From: Hyphomonadaceae bacterium UBA7672
Lineage (GTDB): Bacteria > Pseudomonadota > Alphaproteobacteria > Caulobacterales > Hyphomonadaceae
Direction: 5' to 3'
NCBI GenBank assembly: GCA_002483135.1
Contig: DLHI01000035.1
Span: 370,448 to 434,447, forward strand
DNA length: 64,000 nt
Shown here: piece by piece, positions 43,202 to 51,879 of the stretch
Layout of the letters: every line of letters starts with the position of its first letter
Position numbering within the stretch: the stretch's first letter is position 1
Program-made: the position numbers and the translations under genes
Notes under the pieces: generated by a model
Databases searched by the model: none
Seen by the model: only the letters and a program-made list of their open reading frames with translations
Told to the model about the DNA's origin: nothing

Positions 43202-44617
43202 ATGGCCCGCGCCTCGATCCTCCGCAATTTCCGCCGCGCTCTTGCTCGCGCCATCTCTCCGGACATCTCCCGGCGATACGATGGCGCGCGGCTCATGTCC
43301 GACCGCAACGCGCGGTTCACGACCTACGCCGGAGAAACCTCTTCGCAGTCCGGCTTGCTCCGCAATCGGTCGCGCTATCTGGCCGAGAACAACCCGTATT
43401 TCCTTGCGGCGATCCGCACGCTGGCGAAAGACCTTGTGGCCGCCGAGATTGTTCCCGGCAGTACGCATCCCGATCCCGCCACGCAAAAGCTCCTCGCGGA
43501 AGCATGGGCCCGATTCAGCGCCAGTGCTGACTTTGATGGCGTCACGAATCTGGGCGGCCTCGAAGCGGCTCTGGTCGCTGACATGGTGCGCGATGGCGAC
43601 GGCCTTGCCATCATGCGCAACACGCCGAACGGCCTTCGCATCCAGCGTCTTGCAGCGGAGATGCTGGACGACTCGCAGACCCGCGACCTTGGCGGCGGCG
43701 CCTTCATCCAGAACGGAGTCGAGTTCGACTCAAAGGGTATTGTCGCTCTCTGGATATTCCCTGCGGCGCCGGCCAACGCATTCGCTGCGCACATCCAGTC
43801 CGTGCGAATCCCTGTGGAAGATGTCCTGCATCTCTTCGAGCCGCGCGGGCCGGGGCAGTGCAGGGGCGTTCCGTGGGGAGCCTCCGCGCTGAAGCGGATG
43901 GGCGAAATCGACCAGTTGGAAGATGCGCTGCTTGTCGGGAACAAGACGGCGGCCATGCTCTGCGGCGTGGTGACGGATGAGTTTGCATCCGGCCCACTCC
44001 CGTTCGATGGCGAGCAGAGCGGCTCGACCCTTACAAGCGGCCTCGAACCGGGAACGCTCCTCAATCTCGGCGCCGGGAAGAAAGTCACCTTCACGACGCC
44101 GGGCCAATCAGCGCAAGGTGTCGAGTTCCTTGCAAGTCAGTTGCGCGCGGTGGCGTCTGCCTTCGGTGTCCCGCCTCATTGCGTGGACTCGGACTACTCG
44201 CGCGCGAACTACTCTTCGCTTCGCGCCAGCCTCGTGACCTACGCCGCGCGGCTGGACCAGATCGTTCACACCATCCTGGTTCCGCAGCTTCTCAACCGTA
44301 TCTGGCGCCGCTGGATCACGACCGAGATTCTTCGCGGCGCTATCGAGGCGCCCGACTTCGAGTCGAATCCCGAGCCGTGGTTTGGCGTCGAATGGTTCCC
44401 GCCGGCGCCTCCGGTCGCGGATGAGATCAAGGCCGCGCAAGCGGACGCCTTGCAGATCAGCAACGGCCTCAAGAGTCGGTCGCAGGCAATCCGTGAACGC
44501 GGCTATGCGCCGGAAGCCCTCGACGCAGAACGGGCCGCCGACGCGCAACGCGCAACCGCGCTGGGCCTCGACGCGCCAGCCTCCCAACAAGACGAGGAGT
44601 CCAACGATGTTGAATAG
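43202..44617 (+). CDS. Phage portal protein (lambda family)
   Basis: The 471-residue protein matches lambda-type portals: NPYFLAAIRTLAKDLVAAEI near residue 62 (arrangement of the first conserved helix), FEPRGPGQCRGVPWGASALKRM, and a C-terminal SDYSRANYSSLRASLVTYAARL where the clip/wing helices occur. Portals form the dodecameric ring through which DNA enters the head and to which the tail adaptor binds. It is followed by the protease-capsid gene, whose start overlaps this end by 11 bp. Confidence 0.93.
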   Translation: MARASILRNFRRALARAISPDISRRYDGARLMSDRNARFTTYAGETSSQSGLLRNRSRYLAENNPYFLAAIRTLAKDLVAAEIVPGSTHPDPATQKLLAEAWARFSASADFDGVTNLGGLEAALVADMVRDGDGLAIMRNTPNGLRIQRLAAEMLDDSQTRDLGGGAFIQNGVEFDSKGIVALWIFPAAPANAFAAHIQSVRIPVEDVLHLFEPRGPGQCRGVPWGASALKRMGEIDQLEDALLVGNKTAAMLCGVVTDEFASGPLPFDGEQSGSTLTSGLEPGTLLNLGAGKKVTFTTPGQSAQGVEFLASQLRAVASAFGVPPHCVDSDYSRANYSSLRASLVTYAARLDQIVHTILVPQLLNRIWRRWITTEILRGAIEAPDFESNPEPWFGVEWFPPAPPVADEIKAAQADALQISNGLKSRSQAIRERGYAPEALDAERAADAQRATALGLDAPASQQDEESNDVE

Positions 44618-46391
44618 CATCATCACCCGCCGAGCCTCGCTCGCTCCTACGACGTGGAATGCGGAGAAGCGCACGATGGAAGTGGCGTTCTCGGCGTTCG
44701 CTGATGTCCAGCAGCGAGGTTACGTCGAGCGCGTGACGCAAGAAGGTCTCGATCTGTCGCGTCTCGTCGGCGCCCACGTCCTGAAAGACCACAACGCTAG
44801 CAGCATCGACAACGTGCTTGGCGTTGTCGTGGCCGCTCGCAAGGACGGCACAGCAACAATCGAACTCTCGGAAAGCCCGAAGGTCGCCGCCGAAGTTGGC
44901 GAGATCATTAAGGGCCGCATCCGCAACCTCAGCTTTACGGCGAACGTCAGCGCGTGGCGCGACTCCGTCGATCCCAAATCCGGCGCACGGGTGAGAACCG
45001 CAGTGCGTTGGACGCCGCACGAAATTTCGTTCGTCGCGGTGCCTGCCGATCCCGGCGCAACCACGAGGAGCCAGAACATGGACCCCGAACTTGAAAACGC
45101 GCCGGAGCAACCGGCGCAAATGACTGAGCGCGCCGCGCTCAATCAAGCTACCCGCGCTCTTTGTCGGGCCAGCGGCATCACCGATCAGACCTTCATAGAC
45201 GGTCTTACCGACGGCGACGGCGACATGATCGCGCGCCGTGCTGCGATCAACGCGGAACTGCAACGGCGCGCTCCCGTGATCCGCGCGACCGTTGGAGTCG
45301 ATCACACCGACCCGGCGGCTCTCATGCAACGCCAGATCGGCGCGCTGACGGCCCGTGCTCTGGGCAAGGCGCCGGCCGAGAACGAACGCGAGTTCGCGCA
45401 TCTGTCCATCGTGGAAAACATTGACGTTGCCCTCCAACGTCGGGGCATCGCCACGCGCGGCCAGACACCGGAGCAACGCATTCAGCGTGCGATCAACACG
45501 GGCGACCTTCCGGAACTGCTGACGGGAGTCGGCAACCGCACTTTGCTGGCCGCCTACCAGGTCGCGCAATCGCCTATCGTGGCGGCCCTGACGGTCAACA
45601 AGACCATGACTGACTTCCGTCCCGCACACTTCCTGCGGGCTGGCGAGTTCGATCATGGTCTCGACCTGCTAACGGAAGATGGCGAGATCAAGTACACGGC
45701 CCGCACGGAGTCGAAGGAGTCCATCCAACTCGACACCTACGCCAAGGGCGTGAACTACACGATGCGCGCCATGATTAACGACGATCAGGGAGCCCTAACG
45801 GATGCAACCTCGCAGTTCGGCCAGAAAGCCGCTGCGAAGGATGCGGAAGTCGTGATGGCCGTCCTGAATGCGGCGGGTGGCGCTGGCCCGACGATGGATG
45901 ACGGCCACGCGCTCTTCTCTGCCGCGCATGACAACCTCGACACGGCGGTTGCTCTGATCGGTGACGCCAGTGTCAGCAAGGCGCGACTTGCCATGCGCAG
46001 CATTGTCGGTGCCGACGGGCAGACCCTTCTCAGCATCACTCCCAAGTACCTTGTGGTGAGCAAGGAACTGGAGACGGCCGCAGAGAAGTTCCTGGCGACC
46101 ATCAACGCCACGACTACGGCAGACGTGAACCCGTTCGCGGGTAAACTCTCCCTGATCGTGGAGCCGCGTCTGGCCGCTTACGAGTGGCACATCTGGGCCG
46201 ATCCGGCTCTTGCTCCGGTGCTGGCGCTTGCGCGTCTGGCCGGTCGCGAGGCGCCGCAGATCGAACAGCAACAGGCGTGGACGACGTGGGGCGTGAGCTT
46301 CCGTTGCATCCACCACGTTGGCGCCGCGGCTATCGGGTGGAGGGGAGCCTACAAGTTCGCGAACGGCGAAGACTCGAACTCTCAGGTCTAA
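44607..46391 (+). CDS. Prohead protease-major capsid fusion protein
   Basis: The 594-residue protein starts at ATG 44607, seven bases after GAGGAG. Residues 10-150 are an HK97-type prohead serine protease: catalytic His62 in LKDHNASSIDNVLGVV and Ser109 in IRNLSFTANV. After an acidic linker (about 155-180) the remainder is a major capsid subunit. It includes DFRPAHFLRAGEF, KYTARTESKESIQLDTYAKG and an HK97-fold C-terminus (WGVSFRCIHHVGAAAIGWRG). Autocleavage during assembly would release the capsid part. Such fusions are known but are less common than separate genes. Confidence 0.88.
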   Translation: MLNSIITRRASLAPTTWNAEKRTMEVAFSAFADVQQRGYVERVTQEGLDLSRLVGAHVLKDHNASSIDNVLGVVVAARKDGTATIELSESPKVAAEVGEIIKGRIRNLSFTANVSAWRDSVDPKSGARVRTAVRWTPHEISFVAVPADPGATTRSQNMDPELENAPEQPAQMTERAALNQATRALCRASGITDQTFIDGLTDGDGDMIARRAAINAELQRRAPVIRATVGVDHTDPAALMQRQIGALTARALGKAPAENEREFAHLSIVENIDVALQRRGIATRGQTPEQRIQRAINTGDLPELLTGVGNRTLLAAYQVAQSPIVAALTVNKTMTDFRPAHFLRAGEFDHGLDLLTEDGEIKYTARTESKESIQLDTYAKGVNYTMRAMINDDQGALTDATSQFGQKAAAKDAEVVMAVLNAAGGAGPTMDDGHALFSAAHDNLDTAVALIGDASVSKARLAMRSIVGADGQTLLSITPKYLVVSKELETAAEKFLATINATTTADVNPFAGKLSLIVEPRLAAYEWHIWADPALAPVLALARLAGREAPQIEQQQAWTTWGVSFRCIHHVGAAAIGWRGAYKFANGEDSNSQV

Positions 46392-46395
46392 GCCA

Positions 46396-46617
46396 ATGTC
46401 CGCGCTCACCTTCACTGAACTCGAATCCCTGCGGGCCGCTCTCGTAAGAGCGCGGCTCAACGGGGTGCGGGAGATTCGCGATCAGAACGGCGAAACCGTC
46501 ACCTACAAATCGGATCGCGAAATGGCCGGTGCGCTCGCATCGGTCGAGGCGGAGATCGCGCGACTGCAGTCCACGACCATCAAGCAAGTGCGGTTCCGCA
46601 CGACCAAAGGAGAATAA
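46396..46617 (+). CDS. gpW-like head-tail joining protein
   Basis: This 73-residue protein (ATG 46396) is nearly all helical: TELESLRAALVRARLNGVRE, then the hairpin NGETVTYKSDREM and SVEAEIARLQS. This helix-hairpin-helix order and size fit lambda gpW, which seals the portal after packaging and forms the platform for tail attachment. Its presence, without any tail gene, means the heads could accept a tail made by another phage. Confidence 0.75.
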   Translation: MSALTFTELESLRAALVRARLNGVREIRDQNGETVTYKSDREMAGALASVEAEIARLQSTTIKQVRFRTTKGE

Positions 46618-46620
46618 GTT

Positions 46621-46989
46621 ATGGCTACGAATATGATTCAGCCGGGCCACGTTGTCACTGTGACGGCGAGCGCTGCGGCCACGGCAGGCAAGGGCCACCT
46701 TGAAGGCCAGTTGTTCGGCATCGCCGCGCAATCGGCAGAGATCGGCGAGTCCGTTGATCTGCACATGGAAGGCGTCTGGAATCTCGACAAGGGAAGCGGC
46801 GATGTCGTGACCCTTGGCCAACCCGTCTTCTATGACACGGTTGCGGGCGTTGCTCACACACACGCCGACTCCGACTCGAACTCGGCAGGCGCCTCGACCG
46901 TTGGCCCCATCGGGGTTGCAGTCGCGGCGGCCGGCGCCGGCGCTACGAAAGTGGCGGTGCGTCTCGGCTACGTTCCCGCGCTGGTCTAA
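46621..46989 (+). CDS. DUF2190 capsid cement/decoration protein
   Basis: The 122-residue beta-rich protein starts at ATG 46621, three bases after the gpW-like gene. It has the DUF2190 pattern (AGKGHLEGQLFGIAAQ, DLHMEGVWNLDKG, VVTLGQPVFYD, VAVRLGYVPALV). These proteins trimerise on the outside of the head and stabilise it. The position right after the head genes fits. Confidence 0.82.
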   Translation: MATNMIQPGHVVTVTASAAATAGKGHLEGQLFGIAAQSAEIGESVDLHMEGVWNLDKGSGDVVTLGQPVFYDTVAGVAHTHADSDSNSAGASTVGPIGVAVAAAGAGATKVAVRLGYVPALV

Positions 46990-46993
46990 CGCC

Positions 46994-47326
46994 ATGTTCA
47001 AGCGTGGCGAGCGTGTCGCGTATCAGGGCAGGGCTGGGCGCGTTCGGGGAGTCACTTCCCTGAGCGTGTCCGGCTCGCCTCTGGATGCGCTGGAGATCGA
47101 ACATACAGGCGGCGCCAAGGGCGCCGTCTTTGTGCCGCTGCATCGCGTCCCTGCCACCGTGAAGGCCATCAGCAAGCGCGAGGCGGACGACCTGGACGCC
47201 AGCATCGCGCCTGCCGTGACCTTCGCGCAATCGCGGGCGCAGCGCATCCGTGCAGCACGCGCGAGCAAGCAATCACTCTGGGGAAGCATGGGCGCTTACG
47301 CCAAGGCGAAAAACCGCGCGGCCTGA
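46994..47326 (+). CDS. Small element protein with an SH3/KOW-like start (110 aa)
   Basis: The 110-residue protein starts at ATG 46994, four bases after the cement gene. Its first 55 residues (MFKRGERVAYQGRAGRVRGV, then LEIEHTGGAKGAVFVPLHRV) look like a small SH3/KOW barrel, and the rest is a basic helix. This could be a head-completion or DNA-binding protein. No firm family can be assigned. Confidence 0.6.
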   Translation: MFKRGERVAYQGRAGRVRGVTSLSVSGSPLDALEIEHTGGAKGAVFVPLHRVPATVKAISKREADDLDASIAPAVTFAQSRAQRIRAARASKQSLWGSMGAYAKAKNRAA

Positions 47327-47333
47327 AAAGAAG

Positions 47334-47364
47334 CGGCGCCCAGACCGGAAACCGGCGGGCGCCG
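47334..47364. other. Stem-loop between head genes and replication genes
   Basis: CGGCGCCC (47334-47341) pairs with GGGCGCCG (47357-47364), and CCGG-AAA-CCGG forms an inner stem. There is no T-run on the plus strand, so it is more likely an mRNA-stability or attenuating structure than a plain terminator. Confidence 0.45.
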
Positions 47365-47437
47365 AAAAGGAAAGCTGTCAAACCCCGGACCCGATCAAAG
47401 ATCACGAGACACCGCACGCCTGAGAAAGGAATACGAT

Positions 47438-48049
47438 ATGACCACGACTGAGCTAGCGCCCTCGCTAAGACAACCCCTCCAACACAAGTTTTTTACACGT
47501 CGCCTTGGCGACCTGATCGGGCATGACAATCCGGCGCTCGATTACGTGCGTCCCTCTTGCTGGCGCGACACGCTCAAGTGTGATGTCGCGAAACGCCGCT
47601 GGAAAGACTGGACGGCGCAACTGGAGCCCGGCGACTCCGTCTTTCACAAGATGCCGGACGACCTGGAGGACGCCTGGTGCGCAATCCTTGATTGGCTGCG
47701 CTGGGATTATCTCCGCATGGTTCACCGCAGCACGGCGCCGGAGCCGCGCATGGGCGCCTTCCATCGGCTGCCGCGTGTGGAGCGAGACCGCGCTATCGAG
47801 GCCGCCCATGCGATGTGGATGCACTGGGGCACGATGCGCGGCAGGCCGTGGGCAATCGTTCGCGACGCACGGGTGAAGGCGTTCACCTGTCACCAGATCG
47901 ACTTCTACCGCCGCCGCGCTGGGGAGCAGGTCATCTACACGGCGCCGCCTCTGCGAGCGCGGGAGCGGTTCTCGGACGCCAGCGCTAAACCCTTCCGGCC
48001 ATCGCTCCACACGCTCAGGCGCGGCCCCATACGCCGGAGGCCCGCATGA
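47438..48049 (+). CDS. Hypothetical element protein (203 aa)
   Basis: The 203-residue protein is rich in Trp and basic residues (VAKRRWKDWTAQLEPGD, LDWLRWDYLRMVHR, AHAMWMHWGTMRGRPWAIV) and ends in an Arg/Pro-rich tail. It overlaps the start of the RepA-like ATPase gene by four bases, so a role in replication is plausible. I recognise no domain. Confidence 0.6.
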   Translation: MTTTELAPSLRQPLQHKFFTRRLGDLIGHDNPALDYVRPSCWRDTLKCDVAKRRWKDWTAQLEPGDSVFHKMPDDLEDAWCAILDWLRWDYLRMVHRSTAPEPRMGAFHRLPRVERDRAIEAAHAMWMHWGTMRGRPWAIVRDARVKAFTCHQIDFYRRRAGEQVIYTAPPLRARERFSDASAKPFRPSLHTLRRGPIRRRPA

Positions 48050-49140
48050 CACGCCGCAAGGATAAGCTGCCTGTCGCCGGGCTCATGTTCGTTCGCGCTG
48101 GCGCGTGTGATGACCTGCAACCGGCTTTCGACTTCCTGCCGGGCCTGCTCCACGACTCCACCGTGGCGATCATCTATGGCCCGCCGGGAAGCGGGAAGAC
48201 GTTCTTTGCGCTGCACCTGCAATGCTCCACCGCCATAGGGCGAACCGTGTTCGGCCTGACGCCTGAGAAGCGGAATTGCCTGTATGTCGGACTAGAAGGG
48301 GAGGCAGGCATCAAGGCCCGTGTGATGGCGTGGTGCGCGCAATATGGCGTCGACTCGAACCCTATCGACTACGCGCTGGGCCAGTTCTCCATCGGGACCG
48401 AGGGTGAAAAAGACGTTGCCGCCCTGATCGACTACATGAAGCGGCGCCAGATCGAGTTCCTTGTGATCGACACGCTATCGCTGGCGATGGCCGGACTCGA
48501 TGAGATCAGCGGCCAGCATATGTCGCTCGTGATCGACGCGCTTCACCGCATCAAGCGGGAGACGGGCGCTTGCGTGGTCGCCATCGCGCACACGGGCAAG
48601 AATGAGAAGGCGGGCATCCGGGGCCATAGCTCGCAGCTAGGCAATGTGGACACCACGATTGAGATCGTCTGCCACAACAAGGAAATGGTGGCGGACGGCA
48701 ACAAGAGCCGCGTGATCGAGGCCGATGTGACGCTGGCGACTCCGCGCTCCGCCGTGATCCGGAAGCAGCGCGACGGGGAAGGCGGGAAGCGATTCCACTT
48801 CACCTTGGCGCTTCAGGATACGCCATTCCAAGACGCGCGCGGGAATGTGCTGCGGCGCCCTGCGGTGGCGGAGCATGAGGCGTTCCCCGACCTGCCAGAG
48901 GAAGAGGCAGGGGCGCCAGCACGCAAGCTCAGTAGTCGCGAGCGCGATGCAGCGGACATTCTCGACGCGCTCAACCGCAAGCTGGGCCGCGCCGGACCTG
49001 CAAGCCTCGACCAATTCCGCCGGGCGTTGAAGCGCGCTGATTGGGGGCCGGAAAACCCCGGTTCATGGCGTCGCGCCTTCCATGACCTGAAAGCCAAGCT
49101 GGAGATGGGTGACCATGATGACGTTCTCCACCTGCACTAG
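48046..49140 (+). CDS. RepA/DnaB-like replicative ATPase
   Basis: The 364-residue RecA-fold ATPase has Walker A YGPPGSGKTFFALHL near residue 47 and Walker B EFLVIDTLSLAMAGLDEISG around 145. VVAIAHTGKNEKAGIRGHSS follows, the loop shared by plasmid RepA and phage hexameric helicases. The C-terminal 100 residues are helical and may bind a partner. It probably loads or unwinds at the element's origin. The repeat-rich region 49142-49274 right after it is a candidate for that origin. Confidence 0.85.
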   Translation: MTRRKDKLPVAGLMFVRAGACDDLQPAFDFLPGLLHDSTVAIIYGPPGSGKTFFALHLQCSTAIGRTVFGLTPEKRNCLYVGLEGEAGIKARVMAWCAQYGVDSNPIDYALGQFSIGTEGEKDVAALIDYMKRRQIEFLVIDTLSLAMAGLDEISGQHMSLVIDALHRIKRETGACVVAIAHTGKNEKAGIRGHSSQLGNVDTTIEIVCHNKEMVADGNKSRVIEADVTLATPRSAVIRKQRDGEGGKRFHFTLALQDTPFQDARGNVLRRPAVAEHEAFPDLPEEEAGAPARKLSSRERDAADILDALNRKLGRAGPASLDQFRRALKRADWGPENPGSWRRAFHDLKAKLEMGDHDDVLHLH

Positions 49141-49141
49141 C

Positions 49142-49274
49142 GTTCGCCCCGTTCGGTGCGTTCGGATCGAACACGGCGAACGCGCGAACACTGACGCACG
49201 CAAGCGCAGCCATAGGCGCAGCGTAGCGTTCGTTCCGTTCGGTTTCTCTAGGGGGCAGCGAACGAACGAACGCT
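49142..49274. repeat. Cluster of GTTCG/CGAAC repeats between the ATPase and terminase genes (candidate origin or cos/pac site)
   Basis: Eleven copies of GTTCG or its complement CGAAC occur in about 130 bp (starts near 49142, 49151, 49160, 49168, 49177, 49185, 49228, 49237, 49259, 49263, 49267). AGCGTTCGTTC (49225-49235) is inverted against GAACGAACGCT (49264-49274). Iterated sites next to a replicative ATPase suggest an origin. The position just before TerS also fits the packaging site of lambda-type phages. No gene is credible in 49141-49398. Confidence 0.55.
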
Positions 49275-49398
49275 CTGCATTGGTAGGTTCTTCCCGCTGG
49301 GGGGCCGCCGGGGGTGCACTGAGCCCCGACAAAAAGCTCTGCCCCCAATTTTCAGTTTCAATTCGATTCCCATTTTCAGTTACAGCCGGGGGATTCCG

Positions 49399-49746
49399 AT
49401 GACCCGCAATCGACGTTCTTTGCACGATCTCATTGGCGAGCCGGCGCCGCCGAAACGTGGACGCGGGCGCCCGGTGGAGGATCACCGGCAAAAGCTGGTG
49501 CTGGCGCAGGCAGAACAGGTGGAGTTGCGCAACGCGAAGATGCGCGGCGAACTCATCCCCGCTAGCGATGTCGCTGCAACCTGGTCCGGTCTCGTGGCGG
49601 ACGCGCGGCAACGCCTGCTGGCGATCCCGAGTCGTCTGGGCGCAAAGCTCGCACTTCCCCGGCAGACCGTGGCGGCAATGGACGCGGAAATCCGTGCCGT
49701 ACTGATCGCGCTGGCAGGGCAGGGAGGGGAGTCCGATGCTGGATGA
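49399..49746 (+). CDS. Terminase small subunit (TerS)
   Basis: The 115-residue protein starts at ATG 49399. A basic N-terminus (PPKRGRGRPVEDHR) leads to a helical coiled segment (LVLAQAEQVELRNAKMRGELIPASDVAATWSG). This is the pattern of Nu1-type small terminase subunits, which recognise the packaging site and recruit TerL. The stop overlaps the TerL start by 11 bp. Confidence 0.8.
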   Translation: MTRNRRSLHDLIGEPAPPKRGRGRPVEDHRQKLVLAQAEQVELRNAKMRGELIPASDVAATWSGLVADARQRLLAIPSRLGAKLALPRQTVAAMDAEIRAVLIALAGQGGESDAG

Positions 49747-51577
49747 CCTCGACACCCTCCCGCCGAAGAGGCTCACCACGGGCCGCCGGGCGCCCGCTTC
49801 CCCGTTGAAGCGAGCCATTGCCGAAACCCTCTCGCAATGGGCGCCTCCGCCGCGCATCGCGTTGGCGGACTGGATCGAGTCCAACATCGTGCTGCCGTCC
49901 GACGTTTCCGCCACGCCGGGCGCCATGTCGCTCTTCAGCTACCAGCGCGGCATCTGCGAAGCGGTGGACGATCCCAGCATCTCGCGCGTGTCATTCGTGA
50001 AGCCTGTCCGCATCGGCGCCACGATGCTGATAACTGGCATCATCGCCGCCTATGTGAAGAATGATCCCTGCAACATCCTCGCTCTTCAGCCGACGCTGGA
50101 TGACTGCCGCGACTATGTGACGGGAACGATTGAGCCGACCTTCGCGGCGAGTCCGGCGCTGGCTGGCGTGTTCAATCGAGAGAAGCTGAAGCGCGACACC
50201 ATCCTTTCACGCCGCTTCCCCGGCGGTTCCTTCAAATGCGTTGCGGCCGCATCGCCGCGCAACCTGCGGCGCCACACTGTCCGAATCCTGGTGATGGATG
50301 AGGTGGACGCCTATGAGCCGTCCGCCGAAGGCTCCGCGACCGCGCTGGCAGAGAAGCGGACTCTGAGCTTCCCGAACCGGCTCATTTTTCAGGCGTCGAC
50401 TCCGACCAATGCGGAAACGTCGAACATCCTGAAAGCCTATGAGACATCGGACCAGAGAGTCTTCGAGCTTCCCTGTCCGCATTGCGGAGAGTTTTTCGAG
50501 CCGACCTGGCGCGATGTGCATTGGGAGAAAGACTCGAACGGCGAACATCAACCGCAGACTGCGCACATGATCTGCCCGGCGAACGATTGCCGGATCGAAG
50601 AGTCGAGCAAGCCCGGCATGGTGGACGCCGGACGCTGGCGCGCGACAAAGCCGGAGGTGAAGGGGCACGCCGGCTTCCGGACTTCGGCGCTCATCTCGAC
50701 GCTGATGAATGCGTCATGGTCTGAGATCGCTCGCGAGTTTCTGGCCGCGCGCAAAGACCCCGACTTGCTCCGCGTGTGGACCAACACGCTCATGGGTGAG
50801 GCGTGGATAGACAAGTCTGGCGAGGGGCTGGACGACTCCGAACTGCAATCGCGCGCGGAGCCTTGCAGTCTGGAGGCCATCCCGGCGGACGTGCTCGTGC
50901 TGACGGCCGGCATAGACTGCCAGGATGATCGACTCGAAGTGGTGACGCTGGGCCACACAGCAAGCGGCGCCATCGTCGTGCTGGACTATGAGACCATCCA
51001 CGGGCCGCCGACTGCGGACGAGACATGGCAGGACCTGGATGACCTATTGAAGCGGCGTTTCGCGCATCCGCTAGGCGGCTCGATTGGTTATGACGCGGCA
51101 GGCGTCGACTCCGGGTCCGGCTCGCACACTGACATCGTGTACCGTTTCACCCGGCCGCGCTTCAATCGCCGCGTGGTGAGCCTGAAGGGCGATGGCGGAT
51201 CGCGGCCGATCATAGATCGGTCGAGCAAGCAGGGCCTCTACATCATGGGCGCCGACACTGCGAAGAGCCGCATCTATGGCTTGCTGGGCCAACCCAAGCT
51301 CATCCGCTTCTCGCACGATCTACCGAGCCGATACTTCGAAGAGCTTTGCGGGGAGCGGCGCGTCACGTTCTACAAGGCAGGGCAGGTGCGGAAGCGTTGG
51401 GAGAGAATTCCCGGCGTGCGCAATGAGGCATTGGACGCAACGTGCATGGCTATGGCCGTGCGCCAGCTTGTGAGCGTTGACCTGGTGCGCCGAGAGAACG
51501 AACTCCGGCAGGTCATCAAGCCCGCGACGGTTCCGACCGTGATTCACTCGAAATGGATGTCACGAGGAGGCCGCTAA
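49736..51577 (+). CDS. Terminase large subunit (GpA family)
   Basis: The 613-residue protein matches lambda GpA-type terminases. An N-terminal ATPase has the adenine/Walker A region FVKPVRIGATMLITGI and Walker B ILVMDEVDAYEP. A zinc-ribbon insert follows (PCPHCGEFFEP, ICPANDC), and then a C-terminal nuclease (TAGIDCQDDRLEVV, YDAAGVDSG). It pumps DNA into the prohead and cuts it at unit length. It is located after the replication ATPase rather than before the portal, so the packaging and head modules are split. Its stop shares a base with the next gene's start. Confidence 0.94.
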   Translation: MLDDLDTLPPKRLTTGRRAPASPLKRAIAETLSQWAPPPRIALADWIESNIVLPSDVSATPGAMSLFSYQRGICEAVDDPSISRVSFVKPVRIGATMLITGIIAAYVKNDPCNILALQPTLDDCRDYVTGTIEPTFAASPALAGVFNREKLKRDTILSRRFPGGSFKCVAAASPRNLRRHTVRILVMDEVDAYEPSAEGSATALAEKRTLSFPNRLIFQASTPTNAETSNILKAYETSDQRVFELPCPHCGEFFEPTWRDVHWEKDSNGEHQPQTAHMICPANDCRIEESSKPGMVDAGRWRATKPEVKGHAGFRTSALISTLMNASWSEIAREFLAARKDPDLLRVWTNTLMGEAWIDKSGEGLDDSELQSRAEPCSLEAIPADVLVLTAGIDCQDDRLEVVTLGHTASGAIVVLDYETIHGPPTADETWQDLDDLLKRRFAHPLGGSIGYDAAGVDSGSGSHTDIVYRFTRPRFNRRVVSLKGDGGSRPIIDRSSKQGLYIMGADTAKSRIYGLLGQPKLIRFSHDLPSRYFEELCGERRVTFYKAGQVRKRWERIPGVRNEALDATCMAMAVRQLVSVDLVRRENELRQVIKPATVPTVIHSKWMSRGGR

Positions 51578-51879
51578 TGGCGAAGCCTAGACCATGCGTG
51601 CAATGCGGCGTCATCTTCCTTCCGGAGTTTCCGAAGGGCGCCGCTCGCACGTGCTCCGATGAATGTTCGCACGCGCGCCGGAAGGCCACGGCGAACACGG
51701 CGTCCAAGGTCTATTACCGGCGCAATCTCGCAGAGTGTCGCGCGAAGTCGCGGGAGAACGGGCGCCGCGATCCGGCGAAAAAGAACGCTCTTTGGCTGGC
51801 GTGGTCCGAGAAGAATCGCGACCGCATCAATGCCCAGAAGCGCGCTCGATATGCAGCGCAGCGGGAGGCCGCGCCGTGA
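51577..51879 (+). CDS. Small zinc-ribbon, basic protein (100 aa)
   Basis: The 100-residue protein starts at ATG 51577, overlapping the TerL stop by one base. Cys pairs CVQCG and CSDEC at residues about 7-35 form a probable zinc ribbon, followed by a long Arg/Lys/Ala-rich helix (RRNLAECRAKSRENGRRD). It resembles the short Zn-finger or HNH-associated proteins next to terminases, but no HNH core is visible. It probably binds DNA. It is translationally coupled to the next gene by a GTGA overlap. Confidence 0.65.
   Translation: MAKPRPCVQCGVIFLPEFPKGAARTCSDECSHARRKATANTASKVYYRRNLAECRAKSRENGRRDPAKKNALWLAWSEKNRDRINAQKRARYAAQREAAP

Noticed and set aside
49109..49402. Possible 97-codon gene before TerS
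   Set aside because: It overlaps the end of the ATPase gene, has no ribosome-binding site and runs through the repeat cluster, which explains its odd composition.
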